From assembly GCA_001797335.1 (NCBI GenBank), contig MGPE01000005.1, forward strand, positions 89,013 to 153,012: a stretch of DNA of 64,000 bases, read 5' to 3'. Origin of the DNA: Deltaproteobacteria bacterium GWA2_38_16 (GTDB taxonomy: Bacteria; Bdellovibrionota; JACOXK01; 2-02-FULL-40-11). The position numbers and the translations under genes are program-made. This document shows, in pieces, positions 24,998 to 33,454 of the stretch (the stretch's first letter is position 1; every line of letters begins with the position of its first letter). The notes beneath the pieces were generated by a model. That model saw only the letters and a list, made by a program, of their open reading frames with translations, searched no databases and was not told the origin of the DNA.

Positions 24998-25731
24998 GGT
25001 TGTTGTCCTTGCCCTTGACCTTGACCCTGTCCCTGTCCCGGATTTTGGTTTTGTCCTATGTCTTTTGGGGGTTCGTTATTGGGATTGGAAAGAACGACAA
25101 GGGTTGAGTACTCAAGTTCTTTTTCATTTTTTAAGAGGGTAAATTTAATTTCAACCGCATCTGGAAATTGGTTTTCATAGTCTCGTCTTTCTGTGTCCCA
25201 TTCATCTCCCCAGCGATCTTGTTTTTTAGAATAAAATCGAAATGATACGTTTTTAACATTTTCTAAAAGAATGGCTGCTTCTCCCCCTTTTTCTTTGTTT
25301 TCATCAATCAAGGGATCTTCTCGGCGCATGAGGCGAGATTGCTCTAAAGAATAACCTATTTCGCACATTTCGGATTCATGTCTTCCAGAATAAAGTTGGC
25401 GATGGGCGAGAGATGTAAAATTTAAATCGCTCATTTTTCCTACAAAATAGCTTTTAAACCATTTGTTGCTGTCAGTAATGGCAAACATAGCGCTTTGAGT
25501 AGTTGGTTTTTTAGCATGAAAGGCCAAAGAAATGTCTCGGTTCATAATGAAGAGGGCAGTTCTGATGCCGTGGATTTCATCCCAATCGGCTTCAACGCGT
25601 TTTTTAATTTCCATGCCACGAGAGATGGCGCCTCCGGTGCCTAGAGCGATAAAAGAAAAGATTGTCATGGCGACAAGGACTTCGATGAGGGTAAAGCCAC
25701 CCACCCCACTTTTGTGAATCTTTTCTCTCAT
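24994..25731 (-). CDS. gspJ: Type II secretion minor pseudopilin J with Gly-Gln tail
   Basis: 245 residues. Prepilin signal GVGGFTLIEVLVAMTIFSF with cleavage after Gly, then the GspJ beta domain. The C-terminus is an unusual low-complexity tail, PGQGQGQGQGQGQQP, encoded by a simple repeat at about 25000-25045. It overlaps gspI and gspK by 4 bp each, so the operon is translationally coupled. Confidence 0.88.
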   Translation of the reverse strand: MREKIHKSGVGGFTLIEVLVAMTIFSFIALGTGGAISRGMEIKKRVEADWDEIHGIRTALFIMNRDISLAFHAKKPTTQSAMFAITDSNKWFKSYFVGKMSDLNFTSLAHRQLYSGRHESEMCEIGYSLEQSRLMRREDPLIDENKEKGGEAAILLENVKNVSFRFYSKKQDRWGDEWDTERRDYENQFPDAVEIKFTLLKNEKELEYSTLVVLSNPNNEPPKDIGQNQNPGQGQGQGQGQGQQP

Positions 25732-26282
25732 AGAGCTACCTGTTGTTTGTAATTAAATAAATGTGTTGTCATCGTTACTTTTCTCTCTCCGCTTCCTTCT
25801 TTCCAGTACACTGTCACCGTAATTTCTTTTGCTGATTTTTGAATAAAATCTGAAATCTTGGGTAAATACGTCATTACTGGAGATTGGGGTTCTTCCTCTT
25901 CACTCCCTTCTTCTTCTTTGCCTGCATTGGCCATATCCACTAAAAAAGAAAGATCATAATGAAAATCTTGCGAAGTTTTTTCCCACCGGTAAGAGGGATA
26001 TTTTTCATCAAATTTTCCTTCTTCTTTTTCGGGGATTTCAGATAGTGGTTTTTCTCTGTATTGAAGAAGCATCTCATTTAATTTTTGTTGAGCCAAAATA
26101 GTGGCAATAGTTCCTTTTTTTGAGGTAGCAGAATTTTTAATATTGAGGTTTTGAGCGTCGATCAATACAAAAAAAGACGTCACAAAAATAGCCATGGCAA
26201 TAATGACTTCAACAAGCGTAAGCCCAGAGTCATCCCGGGCTTGACCCGGGATCCATTTTTTATTCTTTAAGATCATGGTCAT
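25728..26282 (-). CDS. gspI: Type II secretion minor pseudopilin I with repeat-derived leader
   Basis: 184 residues. The prepilin site is DDSG/LTLVEVIIAMAIF. The leader MTMILKNKKWIPGQARDDSG is partly the translation of a dispersed palindromic repeat (26229-26255), read in frame as WIPGQARDD. The remaining body matches GspI (NLNIKNSATSKKGTIATILAQQKLNEML). It overlaps gspH by 23 bp, so the repeat lies almost at the gspH-gspI junction. Confidence 0.85.
   Translation of the reverse strand: MTMILKNKKWIPGQARDDSGLTLVEVIIAMAIFVTSFFVLIDAQNLNIKNSATSKKGTIATILAQQKLNEMLLQYREKPLSEIPEKEEGKFDEKYPSYRWEKTSQDFHYDLSFLVDMANAGKEEEGSEEEEPQSPVMTYLPKISDFIQKSAKEITVTVYWKEGSGERKVTMTTHLFNYKQQVAL
26229..26255. repeat. 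Dispersed palindromic repeat inside the gspI leader
   Basis: The plus strand reads GTCATCCCGGGCTTGA then CCCGGGATCCA. The stem is CCCGGG/CCCGGG. It encodes WIPGQARDD of the GspI leader on the minus strand and lies at the gspH 3' end. Confidence 0.8.
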
Positions 26283-26841
26283 AAACTTTAGCCATTCCAG
26301 TTAAGGGTTGCACCACAATAGTAAAAATTTTCCCTTTTTCGGTTTCTAATCGGATTTGCGTTTGTTCAGCATAGCCGTGAGGGAAAAAGTGTGTATAAGC
26401 TGCGCCAGAAGTAATGGGAAGGGAAGAGGCTTCGGTTTTAATATCTTTAAACTTAATTTTTTTCCGAAGTTCTACAGGTTTTTTAAGAAACTCTTTGTCT
26501 TCGGTAAAAGAGGATTTTGGTTTTTCATCTTTATCCCACGGACTTTTAGAATGCGTGGTTTCAGAGAGCCGGATGTGTTTAGCCGAAGACTCTACCCAAT
26601 AAGTTTGTTTATCTAAATCATAATGAAGCCTGTAGGTTTTATTTTTAACAGCTGCTTGATTATAAAGGAATCGAATGGTGCCAGAAAGCATGCGTGCTTG
26701 ACGTTTTAAATCTAAATCGAGCTTATCTCGAAAGCGAGGCATGGCCATCGTGACAAAAAGAGTCATGACAGCCATGACGATGATAAGCTCAATAAGAGTG
26801 AATGCTTTTTTATTATTGATCGTCGCTTGAGATGTCAGCAC
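26260..26841 (-). CDS. gspH: Type II secretion minor pseudopilin H
   Basis: About 193 residues from GTG 26841, which has a Shine-Dalgarno AAGGAGG (complement of 26853-26859) 11 nt upstream and gives a 14-residue leader before FTLIELIIVMAVM. A longer frame from ATG 26907 would overlap gspG by 95 bp. The residue before the cleavage site is Ala (NNKKA/FTLIEL), not the usual Gly, so processing by the prepilin peptidase may be weaker. The rest is a GspH-type beta domain. It overlaps gspG by 29 bp. Confidence 0.82.
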   Translation of the reverse strand: MLTSQATINNKKAFTLIELIIVMAVMTLFVTMAMPRFRDKLDLDLKRQARMLSGTIRFLYNQAAVKNKTYRLHYDLDKQTYWVESSAKHIRLSETTHSKSPWDKDEKPKSSFTEDKEFLKKPVELRKKIKFKDIKTEASSLPITSGAAYTHFFPHGYAEQTQIRLETEKGKIFTIVVQPLTGMAKVYDHDLKE

Positions 26842-27256
26842 CTTTTCCCGTTCCTCCTTCTTTCCGGTCGGGTCCATAAGAGAGGATCGTGAATTTTTCA
26901 CCATCATCGCAAAGATAAACGTAAGTAGAACCCCAGGGATCTTTAGGAATTTTCTTTTGAGAGAGATATCCTCCTGGAGGATAATTATTGGGAACGGTAC
27001 CTGCAGTGGGTTGTTCGATCAGAGCTTCAAGCCCTTGTTCAGTCGTGGGATAGATATCGTTATCCGTCTTATACAGTTCCATGGCTTGTTGGAACGTTTT
27101 AATTTGCGTTTTAGCAGCTTGAATTTTAGCTTGGCCCAAGCGACTTGTGACCTGTGTCGCCACCAAACTTGCAAACAATGCAATAATGGTCATGACCACA
27201 ATAATTTCAATCAAGGTCATCCCTCGGTTATTCATTAATTTAAGTGTTTTATTCAT
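26813..27256 (-). CDS. gspG: Type II secretion major pseudopilin G
   Basis: 147 residues: leader MNKTLKLMNNRG, then MTLIEIIVVMTIIALFASLVATQ. The globular domain carries the conserved DNDIYPTTEQGLEAL, PPGGYLSQKKIPKDPWG and calcium-loop-like ILSYGPDRKEGGTG-DISSDD end. It is the main subunit of the T2SS pseudopilus. The leader and cleavage site are canonical. Confidence 0.95.
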   Translation of the reverse strand: MNKTLKLMNNRGMTLIEIIVVMTIIALFASLVATQVTSRLGQAKIQAAKTQIKTFQQAMELYKTDNDIYPTTEQGLEALIEQPTAGTVPNNYPPGGYLSQKKIPKDPWGSTYVYLCDDGEKFTILSYGPDRKEGGTGKGADISSDDQ

Positions 27257-27272
27257 TTAGTTTTCTCCTTGT

Positions 27273-27300
27273 GTCATCCCCGACCTGATCGGGGATCTGG
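27273..27300. repeat. Dispersed palindromic repeat between gspF and gspG
   Basis: GTCATCCCCGACCTGA then TCGGGGATCTGG. The stem CCCCGA/TCGGGG can fold in the operon mRNA and may protect or separate the abundant gspG message. Family member. Confidence 0.75.
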
Positions 27301-27303
27301 TTT

Positions 27304-28527
27304 TTACTGTCCTGCAATACTATTTAAATCCAAAATTGGGAGCAAGATGGCCATTACAATAATCCCCACTGCAGCTCCCATAAAAACAATCATCAGTGGT
27401 TCTAAAAGTTGTGTTAAAGAGGTAATCGTTGTGTCGACTTCATTGTCATAAGCATCGGAAATGGTATTGAGCATGGTTTCTAATTCGCCTGTTTTTTCCC
27501 CAATCGTAATCATATGGGTGACAATGGCTGGGAATTCTCCGCTTTCTTTTAAAGGAGCAGCGAGAGATTGCCCTTCTTGGATATTTTCTCGGGCCTTAAC
27601 GAGGGCACTTCGAATGACATGATTATCAATAACATTTTTGACAATATCCATGGCTTGAAGAAGGGGAACTCCTCCATGCAGAAGAGTTGAAAGGGTACTC
27701 GTGAATCGTGAAACCGAAATCATTCGAACCAATTTTCCAAAAATAGGAGCTTTTAAAATAAGGGCATCAAATTTTTGTTTCCCTTTTTCACTGTTAAGAA
27801 TTTTTTTGCCGGTATAAAAAACAAAAGCAAATCCTCCAATGACCAAGTACCATTGGGTCCTAATCGTGTCGCTAATTTTAATGACAATTACAGTGAGAAG
27901 AGGAAGCGAGCGCTCCATATCTGCAAAAATTTGAGTAATTTTAGGAATAACAAATACAAAAAGCCCTGTGATGATGACAACGCCAACCACCACCATCACC
28001 AAAGGATAGGTCATCGATCCTACAATTTTATTTTTCAGTTTTACTGAAGATTCTGTAAATTCTGCTAAGCGCAATAAAACTGTATCAAGAGTTCCTGCGG
28101 TTTCTCCAGCTTTGACCATATTGATATAGAGATTTGAAAAGACTTCCGGATATTTTCCCAAAGCTTGAGCTAAAGAAGATCCTTCATTCACTTGTTCTTT
28201 GATATCGGTCATGATGAGTTTTAATCGTTCGTTTTCAACTTGATCGGCAATAGCATTTAAAGCTTCAACAATAGGGATATTGGCTTTGACCAGGGTAGCC
28301 ATTTGGCGTGTCATAATGGCGACATCGGTGATTTTGACACGTTTAAAAAATTTAAATCCTGATGTGACAGATCCTGAGGATTCTTTGGTTTGTTTTTCGA
28401 TGAGTTCTGTTGGGAAAATACCTTGTTTTCGAAGCTTTGCTCGAGCGATCTTTGGATTATCTCCGTCCATTTTTCCTTTGACGGATTTTCCTTTAGAATC
28501 AACTCCCTTATATTCAAAAACTGGCAT
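27304..28527 (-). CDS. gspF: Type II secretion inner-membrane platform protein F
   Basis: 407 residues, the usual length. Two GspF domains (about 72-195 and 275-397), each with helical cytoplasmic parts, e.g. MTRQMATLVKANIPIVEAL and ISVSRFTSTLSTLLHGGVPLLQAM. Three membrane helices, including VMVVVGVVIITGLFVFVI and the C-terminal IVFMGAAVGIIVMAILLPI. It forms the platform that couples GspE to the pseudopilus. It starts 2 bp after the gspE stop. Confidence 0.95.
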   Translation of the reverse strand: MPVFEYKGVDSKGKSVKGKMDGDNPKIARAKLRKQGIFPTELIEKQTKESSGSVTSGFKFFKRVKITDVAIMTRQMATLVKANIPIVEALNAIADQVENERLKLIMTDIKEQVNEGSSLAQALGKYPEVFSNLYINMVKAGETAGTLDTVLLRLAEFTESSVKLKNKIVGSMTYPLVMVVVGVVIITGLFVFVIPKITQIFADMERSLPLLTVIVIKISDTIRTQWYLVIGGFAFVFYTGKKILNSEKGKQKFDALILKAPIFGKLVRMISVSRFTSTLSTLLHGGVPLLQAMDIVKNVIDNHVIRSALVKARENIQEGQSLAAPLKESGEFPAIVTHMITIGEKTGELETMLNTISDAYDNEVDTTITSLTQLLEPLMIVFMGAAVGIIVMAILLPILDLNSIAGQ

Positions 28528-28529
28528 AG

Positions 28530-30224
28530 TTACACTTCAACCTGTGTGGCACGTAAAATTTCTTCAATGGTAGTAATTCCCGAAAGGACTTTTGAAATAC
28601 CATCATCTCGAATGGTTTTCATCCCTTTTTGCATGGCTTTCTTTTTTAAGGTTGTAGAATCGGTACCGGCTAAAATCATTTGCCGAGTATCATCATCCAC
28701 CACAAATAATTCTTTAATAGAAGTTCTACCCGAATAGCCTGTTTTCATGCATTTTTCACATCCCACAGCGTTATAGATTTTTTTCCCTTGAAATTGATCT
28801 CGCGTCATGCCGAGTTCTTTAAGCTGTTCTTCCGTGGGTGCATATTCTTGTTTGCAGGCCTTACAAATACGTCGAATCAGGCGCTGGCCAATAACCCCTA
28901 AAATAGAAGAAGATACTAAAAAGGGTTCTACTCCCATATCCACTAAACGGGTAACAGCTCCGGGGGCGTCGTTTGTGTGAAGGGTGGAGATGACTAAGTG
29001 CCCGGTCAAAGAAGCTTGAATGGCAATTTCTGCGGTTTCAAGATCCCGAATTTCTCCAATCATTACGACATCAGGATCTTGACGTAAAATGGCTCTCAGT
29101 CCGCTTGCAAACGTTAAATTAATTTTTGGGTTTACAGGAATTTGCCCAATACCTTTAATTTGATATTCCACCGGATCTTCAACGGTTAAAATATTAATTT
29201 CTACAGAATTTAATCTTGCAATGCAGGCATAAAGAGTGGCTGTTTTTCCACTTCCGGTAGGTCCAGTGACAAGAATAATGCCATGGTTTTTGTGGATCAG
29301 TCCATCCAAGGTTTCATACATTTGTCCTTCAAATCCCAAATCTTTGAGTTCTAAGACAACATTACTTTTATCAGCGAGCCGCATGACAATCCGCTCTCCA
29401 TGAGTGATGGGAACGGTGGAAAGACGGATATCAATATCTTTCCCGGCAATTTTAATGCGAATGCGTCCATCTTGTGGGAGTCTTTTTTCGGCAATATTTA
29501 AATCGGCCATGACTTTAATCCGAGAAGTAATGCTATTTTGAAAGGCTTTGGGCGGTTTATAGACATCGTATAAAATTCCATCAATCCTAAATCGAACAAC
29601 CACTTCTCGTTCCTGGGGTTCAATGTGAATATCGCTGGCTCTTTCTTTGACAGCTCGAAAAAGAAGGGAATTCACCAATCGGATAATAGGAGCTTCATCG
29701 CTGGCATCGAGCAAATCTTCGGGTTCGTCGAGTTCGTAGGAAAGATCCATGGCTTCTTCGCCAATTTCAGAAATGGCTTTTTGTTCTTTTTTCTCGTACA
29801 CGCGGTTAATGGCGTCTTGGATTTTTAACGCACTGGCAATCACCGGCTGAATCTGTGCTTTTAAAATAATGCGTAAATCATCTAAAACAGATTGTTCTAA
29901 GGGGTTGGCCGTCGCCACAATGACGCGATCACCCTCTCGAGTAATGGGGATAACTTCATTTTCTTTGGCGTAATTAATGGGAATTTTATCGACGAGAATG
30001 GGGTCAATTCGATCTGCAGGAATTTCTTGATAAAAAGGCAGCCCCAGCTGAATACTTAAGGCTTTTTGAATTTCTTCAGGGGTGAGATACCCTCGTTCAA
30101 TGAGAATATCCCCGAGCTTTGTTCCTTTTTCTCTTTGAAGAATAAGGGAATCTTCTAATTGTTTTTCTGTGAGAGAAGTGTGCTTTAATAAAATTTCTCC
30201 CAGTTTTGGTTTTTTAAGAGGCAC
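28530..30224 (-). CDS. gspE: Type II secretion ATPase E
   Basis: 564 residues. The N-terminal MshEN/GspE-N domain has the repeated LGEILLKHTSLTEKQLE and LGDILIERGYLTPEEIQ. Then come the Walker A GPTGSGKT (about 319-326), the Asp box, Walker B VVMIGEIRD, the His box LVISTLHTND and a C-terminal tetracysteine zinc element (CKAC...CEKC). A complete, active-looking secretion ATPase that drives pseudopilus assembly. Confidence 0.96.
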   Translation of the reverse strand: MPLKKPKLGEILLKHTSLTEKQLEDSLILQREKGTKLGDILIERGYLTPEEIQKALSIQLGLPFYQEIPADRIDPILVDKIPINYAKENEVIPITREGDRVIVATANPLEQSVLDDLRIILKAQIQPVIASALKIQDAINRVYEKKEQKAISEIGEEAMDLSYELDEPEDLLDASDEAPIIRLVNSLLFRAVKERASDIHIEPQEREVVVRFRIDGILYDVYKPPKAFQNSITSRIKVMADLNIAEKRLPQDGRIRIKIAGKDIDIRLSTVPITHGERIVMRLADKSNVVLELKDLGFEGQMYETLDGLIHKNHGIILVTGPTGSGKTATLYACIARLNSVEINILTVEDPVEYQIKGIGQIPVNPKINLTFASGLRAILRQDPDVVMIGEIRDLETAEIAIQASLTGHLVISTLHTNDAPGAVTRLVDMGVEPFLVSSSILGVIGQRLIRRICKACKQEYAPTEEQLKELGMTRDQFQGKKIYNAVGCEKCMKTGYSGRTSIKELFVVDDDTRQMILAGTDSTTLKKKAMQKGMKTIRDDGISKVLSGITTIEEILRATQVEV

Positions 30225-30230
30225 TCTTTT

Positions 30231-32417
30231 TTACTCCTGTTTGGGGGGATTTAATTGATCTAAATAAGTTGTTTTTCGATCATCCCCTGGATAATTTTTA
30301 TCCATAAATTCTTGGCGTTCTCTTAGTTTTTTATCAAATAGTTTTCTAAAATCCCCATATTTTTTTAAGATGGTGGGCGTTAAGAGTAAGAGTAAATTAG
30401 TCTTAACGGTTTCTTTGGAAGCGCTTTTAAAGAGCCATCCTAAAATAGGAATGTCACCCAGCAAGGGAATTTTGCTGGACGTTTCATTGATGTTGTCTCT
30501 TAAGAGTCCCCCGATAACCACCGTATCTTGATCTTTAATTAAGACGGTTGTTTTCATGGCGCGTTTGGTGGAGGCAAATGTTTGCCCTGCAATGTCACTG
30601 GGCGGTTTTCGATTGGAAATATCTTCAATCGATTGGTCAATTTCAAGTCGGACGAGTTCAGATGTCTCATTGATTTGAGGTTTAATTTTTAACATTAACC
30701 CAATGGGTTCTCGGGTGATATTTTGTTGAATGACTCCATTGCTGGAGGTGGAGGTCCCTGAAGAGGTTGGAATTTTTTCAGAAGCTTCAAAAACAGATTC
30801 CACGTTATCTAAAGCTAAAATTTGAGGAGCAGAGAGCAAATTAGAATTAGCATCACTCGCCAGAGCGCGAATAAGAGCTGTGGCATTAGGAATCGATTTT
30901 TTTTCTCCATTAGGAAGCGTAATTTGAGTCGATCCTTGAGTCACAAAGCCAATGACCCCGCTTCCAGGGCTCATTAACTTTGTGGGATCTAAAATGACCT
31001 CCATGGAATTAGGTGAGGTCCCCGCAAAGCCACCGACCAATCCATTTTTAAATCCGGGGGCAGGAACACCCGCGGTATAAGAAATTCCTAACGCTTTATT
31101 TTTATTGACGTTAACCTCTAAAATATACGCTTCCACGTAGACTTGTTTTCTGGGGATATCGAGTTTACCAATGACTCCTTTTAAGGTGTTATAATCTTGA
31201 AGCGAAGCGGTGATGACCAAAGAATTGGTTTCTTTGTCCCCTGTAATTTTAATTTCGCCTTCAAAATCAACGGGACCCATCGAAGGCATTCCAGGCATTC
31301 CCATTCGAGGAGAGCCCCCACTTTTTCCTCCGACGAGTTGAGAAAGAATTTGAGCCATTTTTTCTGCATCGGAATTTTGAAGATAATAGACGTGGATTTT
31401 TCCTCCGCCACCTACATTGGTGTCGAGTTTTGAAATGAGTTCTTTTATTTTAATAATTCCTTGCTCGTTGGCTTTGACAATAATGGAATTGGTTCTGGGA
31501 TCAGGAATAATTTTAGAAATAGATTCTCCTCCGCTAGCACCACTATCTCCTCCGCCCGCGCTTCCTCCAAATGTGGGGGGGGCAAATCGGCTTCCTCCTC
31601 CTTGTTTCATGTCATCTCGATAGAAATTATTGAGTTGATCCGCCACATCTTTGGCAGAGGCATATTTAATTTTAATAACGGCTAATTGTTCTTCAAATCC
31701 TTTCACATCCAGATGCTCTAAAATTTCAAGAAGCCGGTTGATGTTGGATCCTGTATCGGTAATAATTAAACTATTGGTCGGTTCATAGGCGACGAGAGCC
31801 CTAGGGTTTACAATGGGCTGTAATGATCTGGAAATGGCAGAAGCATTAATATATTTTAAGTGATAAATTCGGGTAATGTAGCCATCGCTCGTAGGAGAAT
31901 ATTTCCCAGCATAGGTTTTAAGGCTCATTTTGGTAGCATCCTGAGCACGAACGATTTTAAAAAATTTCCCAACCGGAACCAACGTTAAATCATTCATCTC
32001 AAGAGCCGATAAAAATGCCCGATAGGCTTCTTCAATCGTGACATCTTCTTGAGAGATAATAGTAATTTTTTTTCGGCTTAAGTCTTCAGTGACAATAAAA
32101 CTTTTTCCGGTGAGTTTACTAATGCTTTTCGTGACGGCATCCAAAGTTTCATCTCTAAAGTTAATGCTTGTAATTTTAACGGCATTTTTGGTTTCAGGTC
32201 CTTTTTCTTCAATTTTAATTTCTCTGGGAGGAGGAGCGTCTTTAGATACTACACCGGGAGCGGGGGGAATAGCTGGAATGGTAGTAGGAGGATTGTTAAA
32301 AATGGGGGCTTCATCTTCTTCCTCATCCTCTGGCTCTGGCGGCATCTGTGCCTGTACCATAAGACTAAAACCAAGAATAAGAAATAGGAGGAGAAGACCT
32401 GCTTTATTTTTTTTCAT
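30231..32417 (-). CDS. gspD: Type II secretion outer-membrane secretin D
   Basis: 728 residues. Signal peptide (LLLLFLILGFSLMVQAQ), a Pro/Glu-rich stretch, then N0 (about 82-155), N1-N3 domains and the secretin barrel with VPLLGDIPILGWLF-type signature (here IPLLGDIPILGWLFKS). Gly/Ser- and Met/Gly/Pro-rich insertions (SAGGGDSGASGG, MGMPGMPSMG) interrupt N2-N3. It forms the exit pore of the T2SS. The C-terminal extension after TNLLLLLTPTIL is short, and no S-domain for a pilotin is obvious. Confidence 0.95.
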   Translation of the reverse strand: MKKNKAGLLLLFLILGFSLMVQAQMPPEPEDEEEDEAPIFNNPPTTIPAIPPAPGVVSKDAPPPREIKIEEKGPETKNAVKITSINFRDETLDAVTKSISKLTGKSFIVTEDLSRKKITIISQEDVTIEEAYRAFLSALEMNDLTLVPVGKFFKIVRAQDATKMSLKTYAGKYSPTSDGYITRIYHLKYINASAISRSLQPIVNPRALVAYEPTNSLIITDTGSNINRLLEILEHLDVKGFEEQLAVIKIKYASAKDVADQLNNFYRDDMKQGGGSRFAPPTFGGSAGGGDSGASGGESISKIIPDPRTNSIIVKANEQGIIKIKELISKLDTNVGGGGKIHVYYLQNSDAEKMAQILSQLVGGKSGGSPRMGMPGMPSMGPVDFEGEIKITGDKETNSLVITASLQDYNTLKGVIGKLDIPRKQVYVEAYILEVNVNKNKALGISYTAGVPAPGFKNGLVGGFAGTSPNSMEVILDPTKLMSPGSGVIGFVTQGSTQITLPNGEKKSIPNATALIRALASDANSNLLSAPQILALDNVESVFEASEKIPTSSGTSTSSNGVIQQNITREPIGLMLKIKPQINETSELVRLEIDQSIEDISNRKPPSDIAGQTFASTKRAMKTTVLIKDQDTVVIGGLLRDNINETSSKIPLLGDIPILGWLFKSASKETVKTNLLLLLTPTILKKYGDFRKLFDKKLRERQEFMDKNYPGDDRKTTYLDQLNPPKQE

Positions 32418-32454
32418 ATAATTTCCCCTTTATGTTACGTACTGCTTAATCTGA

Positions 32455-33408
32455 CTACTTAATCTGATAGTTATAACTCTTCTTTTGCCCACCGCGATCA
32501 ATATCCAGTGCTACCTCTGCTGCAGAAGTAATGGCTCCGTAAAATTCCAACGCTTTTGATGGACTATCAAGTTCAATGCCGTTCACCCGTTCAATCGTAT
32601 CCCCATTTTGAATTCCCAATTTTTCATAAATAGATCCTGGTCGGATAGAAAAAATTTTAAATCCTTTAATTTTCCCATCAACAATATTGGGAACTGCTCT
32701 GGCTTGGGTTAAAATTTCATTGGGGTTGGAAAGGGAAGATTCCAGTGCTCCTCGGTCAATCACAAATCGTCCTTCTCCAGATTGGCGAATTCCTCCCCCT
32801 GCATCTGCAAAGCCTCCACCGCCAGAAGAAGGAGGTGCCAATTGTTTATCTTCTTTAAGTTCCACATATTCCATGGATCCTGTTTCTTTATTTTGAAAAT
32901 AGACTTTATAGGGATCTACTTTAAACACCTTGGCTTTGTTTAAAATGAGATCTCCCACTTGATATGATTCCACACGATTTAACCCCTTGTCTTTAATGGC
33001 GCCAATAGATCGGCTAGCATCCGAAAGAATAATGGTTCCTACGAGTTCCAAGGGAAGGGAAGTGGGGGTTGCACCTGCTTCATCCAGGCCTGATCCTTTT
33101 TTATCAAAGACCAATTCTTCTTCCTTGGCCTTTGGATTAAAAATATTGCGTTTGGTAATAATATTAAAATTATCTTTAGAGGGATACGTGATTTTAGGCG
33201 GAGGAGCTTTGGCTGTTTGAGCCTCTGGATGCGTCGGTGCTTCAATAGAATGGTCGATGTAATTAACCACAATATTAGAAGCACTTTTGGCGAGCAAAAA
33301 AATGATAAAAAGATTCAAAACCCAAGTGTAGCGTTGAAGGGTAGCAAAGTCCAAAGATAGGTGGCTTAAACGATCTAGAAAAAGTCGAAAGTCAAACTTA
33401 GCTGCCAT
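32455..33408 (-). CDS. gspC: Type II secretion protein C with PDZ domain
   Basis: 317 residues: a cytoplasmic start, one membrane helix (YTWVLNLFIIFLLAKSASNIVV), a periplasmic HR domain (VGTIILSDASRSIGAIKD, VESYQVGDLI), a Gly-rich linker (PPSSGGGGFADAGGG) and a C-terminal PDZ domain (IRPGSIYEKLGIQNGDTIERVNGI). GspC connects the inner platform to the secretin. It is the first of the twelve gsp genes, 46 bp after the NHL-repeat gene. Confidence 0.92.
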   Translation of the reverse strand: MAAKFDFRLFLDRLSHLSLDFATLQRYTWVLNLFIIFLLAKSASNIVVNYIDHSIEAPTHPEAQTAKAPPPKITYPSKDNFNIITKRNIFNPKAKEEELVFDKKGSGLDEAGATPTSLPLELVGTIILSDASRSIGAIKDKGLNRVESYQVGDLILNKAKVFKVDPYKVYFQNKETGSMEYVELKEDKQLAPPSSGGGGFADAGGGIRQSGEGRFVIDRGALESSLSNPNEILTQARAVPNIVDGKIKGFKIFSIRPGSIYEKLGIQNGDTIERVNGIELDSPSKALEFYGAITSAAEVALDIDRGGQKKSYNYQIK

Positions 33409-33454
33409 GTGTTGGTTTTATAAATTATATCGTTATTACAAAGGGTTATCAAGA

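Noticed and set aside
26842..26907. Extended N-terminus of gspH
   Set aside because: It would overlap gspG by 95 bp; GTG 26841 has an AAGGAGG site and a normal-length leader.
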